The notes under the pieces: model-generated
Seen by the model: the letters and a program-made list of their open reading frames with translations, nothing else
Databases searched by the model: none
Told to the model about the DNA's origin: nothing
In this document: piece by piece, positions 63,906 to 64,000 of the stretch
Layout: each line of letters starts with the position of its first letter
How positions within the stretch are numbered: position 1 is the stretch's first letter
Origin: Aquimarina pacifica
GTDB taxonomy: Bacteria; Bacteroidota; Bacteroidia; Flavobacteriales; Flavobacteriaceae
Reading direction: 5' to 3'
DNA: 64,000 nt
NCBI RefSeq assembly: GCF_000520955.1
Contig: NZ_JACC01000002.1
Location: forward strand, 214,664 to 278,663
Program-made: the position numbers and the translations under genes

Positions 63906-64000
63906 TCTGGTAAGGCGCAATGCTTGCAGAAAGGAAAAGTTAGCAATCAATGCGCAGAAATATCGAAAATAAAGGTAACATTTTGCCCTGCTACGACACA
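63903..64000 (+). other. Second cassette-like unit with foldable arms, cut by window end
   Basis: ATTTCTG followed by GCGCA after five extra bases, near 63903-63920, can pair with TGCGCAGAAAT near 63962-63972, giving a bulged hairpin like the folded form of an attC site. A second TGCTAC(G)AC core starts at 63989. No reading frame is visible in this short unit. The array probably continues beyond 64000. Confidence 0.4.

Overview
The window is AT-rich DNA from a marine-type member of the Bacteroidota, most likely a Flavobacteriaceae bacterium close to Aquimarina. This is inferred from gene content: T9SS C-terminal sorting domains, 2TM-domain LytS/LytTR signalling, a LETM1-related biofilm-associated protein, DUF2807 (GIN) proteins, DUF2141, DUF4870, an RDD/SpoIIM/DUF4129/DUF4350/MoxR/DUF58 block, an NDH-2-type dehydrogenase and a GG-leader peptide pair. 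No rRNA, tRNA or CRISPR array was recognised.

Region by region. 1-4.4 kb: the end of a hybrid histidine kinase cut by the window edge, a DUF1853 protein, and a minus-strand pair of a VWA protein and a Mg-chelatase-I-like AAA+ ATPase. 4.9-10.6 kb: small exported proteins, a DASS/SLC13 carboxylate transporter, a secreted MBL-fold hydrolase, a lipoprotein Cu/Zn superoxide dismutase, and a small membrane protein preceded by a two-copy direct repeat that resembles a LytTR operator. 11-17 kb: LETM1-related protein, ECF sigma factor with a membrane partner, orphan LytTR regulator, a 54-residue exported peptide, NDH-2-like dehydrogenase. 17.2-23 kb: one apparent operon of TonB-dependent receptor, TPR-like exported protein, LytS kinase with a C-terminal 2TM domain, two free-standing 2TM proteins and a LytTR response regulator. 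23-26.2 kb: acyltransferase, CoA pyrophosphatase, cyclophilin lipoprotein, exported protein. 26.6-33.5 kb: RDD, SpoIIM, membrane protein, DUF4129, DUF4350, MoxR and DUF58, mostly overlapping. 33.6-42.6 kb: DUF2141, OxyR with both redox cysteines, AIM24-type protein, hotdog protein, DUF4870, PadR with a PspC membrane protein, two DUF2807 proteins, a MITE-like repeat and a DUF5648-type lipoprotein.

43-46.7 kb holds a TPR-transmembrane-AraC regulator followed by two tandem RiPP-like precursor peptides (KGGG junction, one core cysteine each), possibly a decayed third copy, and thioredoxin reductase. 47.6-61 kb is a secreted polysaccharide-degradation island of four large T9SS cargo proteins: GH16, GH81, GH64 and a parallel beta-helix protein. 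The first three families act on beta-1,3-glucan. All four share a C-terminal cassette of a roughly 140-residue three-repeat (beta-trefoil-like) module, a CBM6 and a T9SS type A sorting domain. No SusC/SusD pair is nearby, and hairpin terminators separate the genes, so each is probably its own transcription unit.

61.2-64 kb is a mobile edge: a broken IS66 transposase tail, a zinc-ribbon protein, a tyrosine recombinase with Gln where the HxxR histidine is expected, a perfect 24-bp palindrome, and a DUF3885 gene flanked by inverted 10-bp sites followed by attC-like structure. This looks like the start of an integron-like cassette array that continues past the window.
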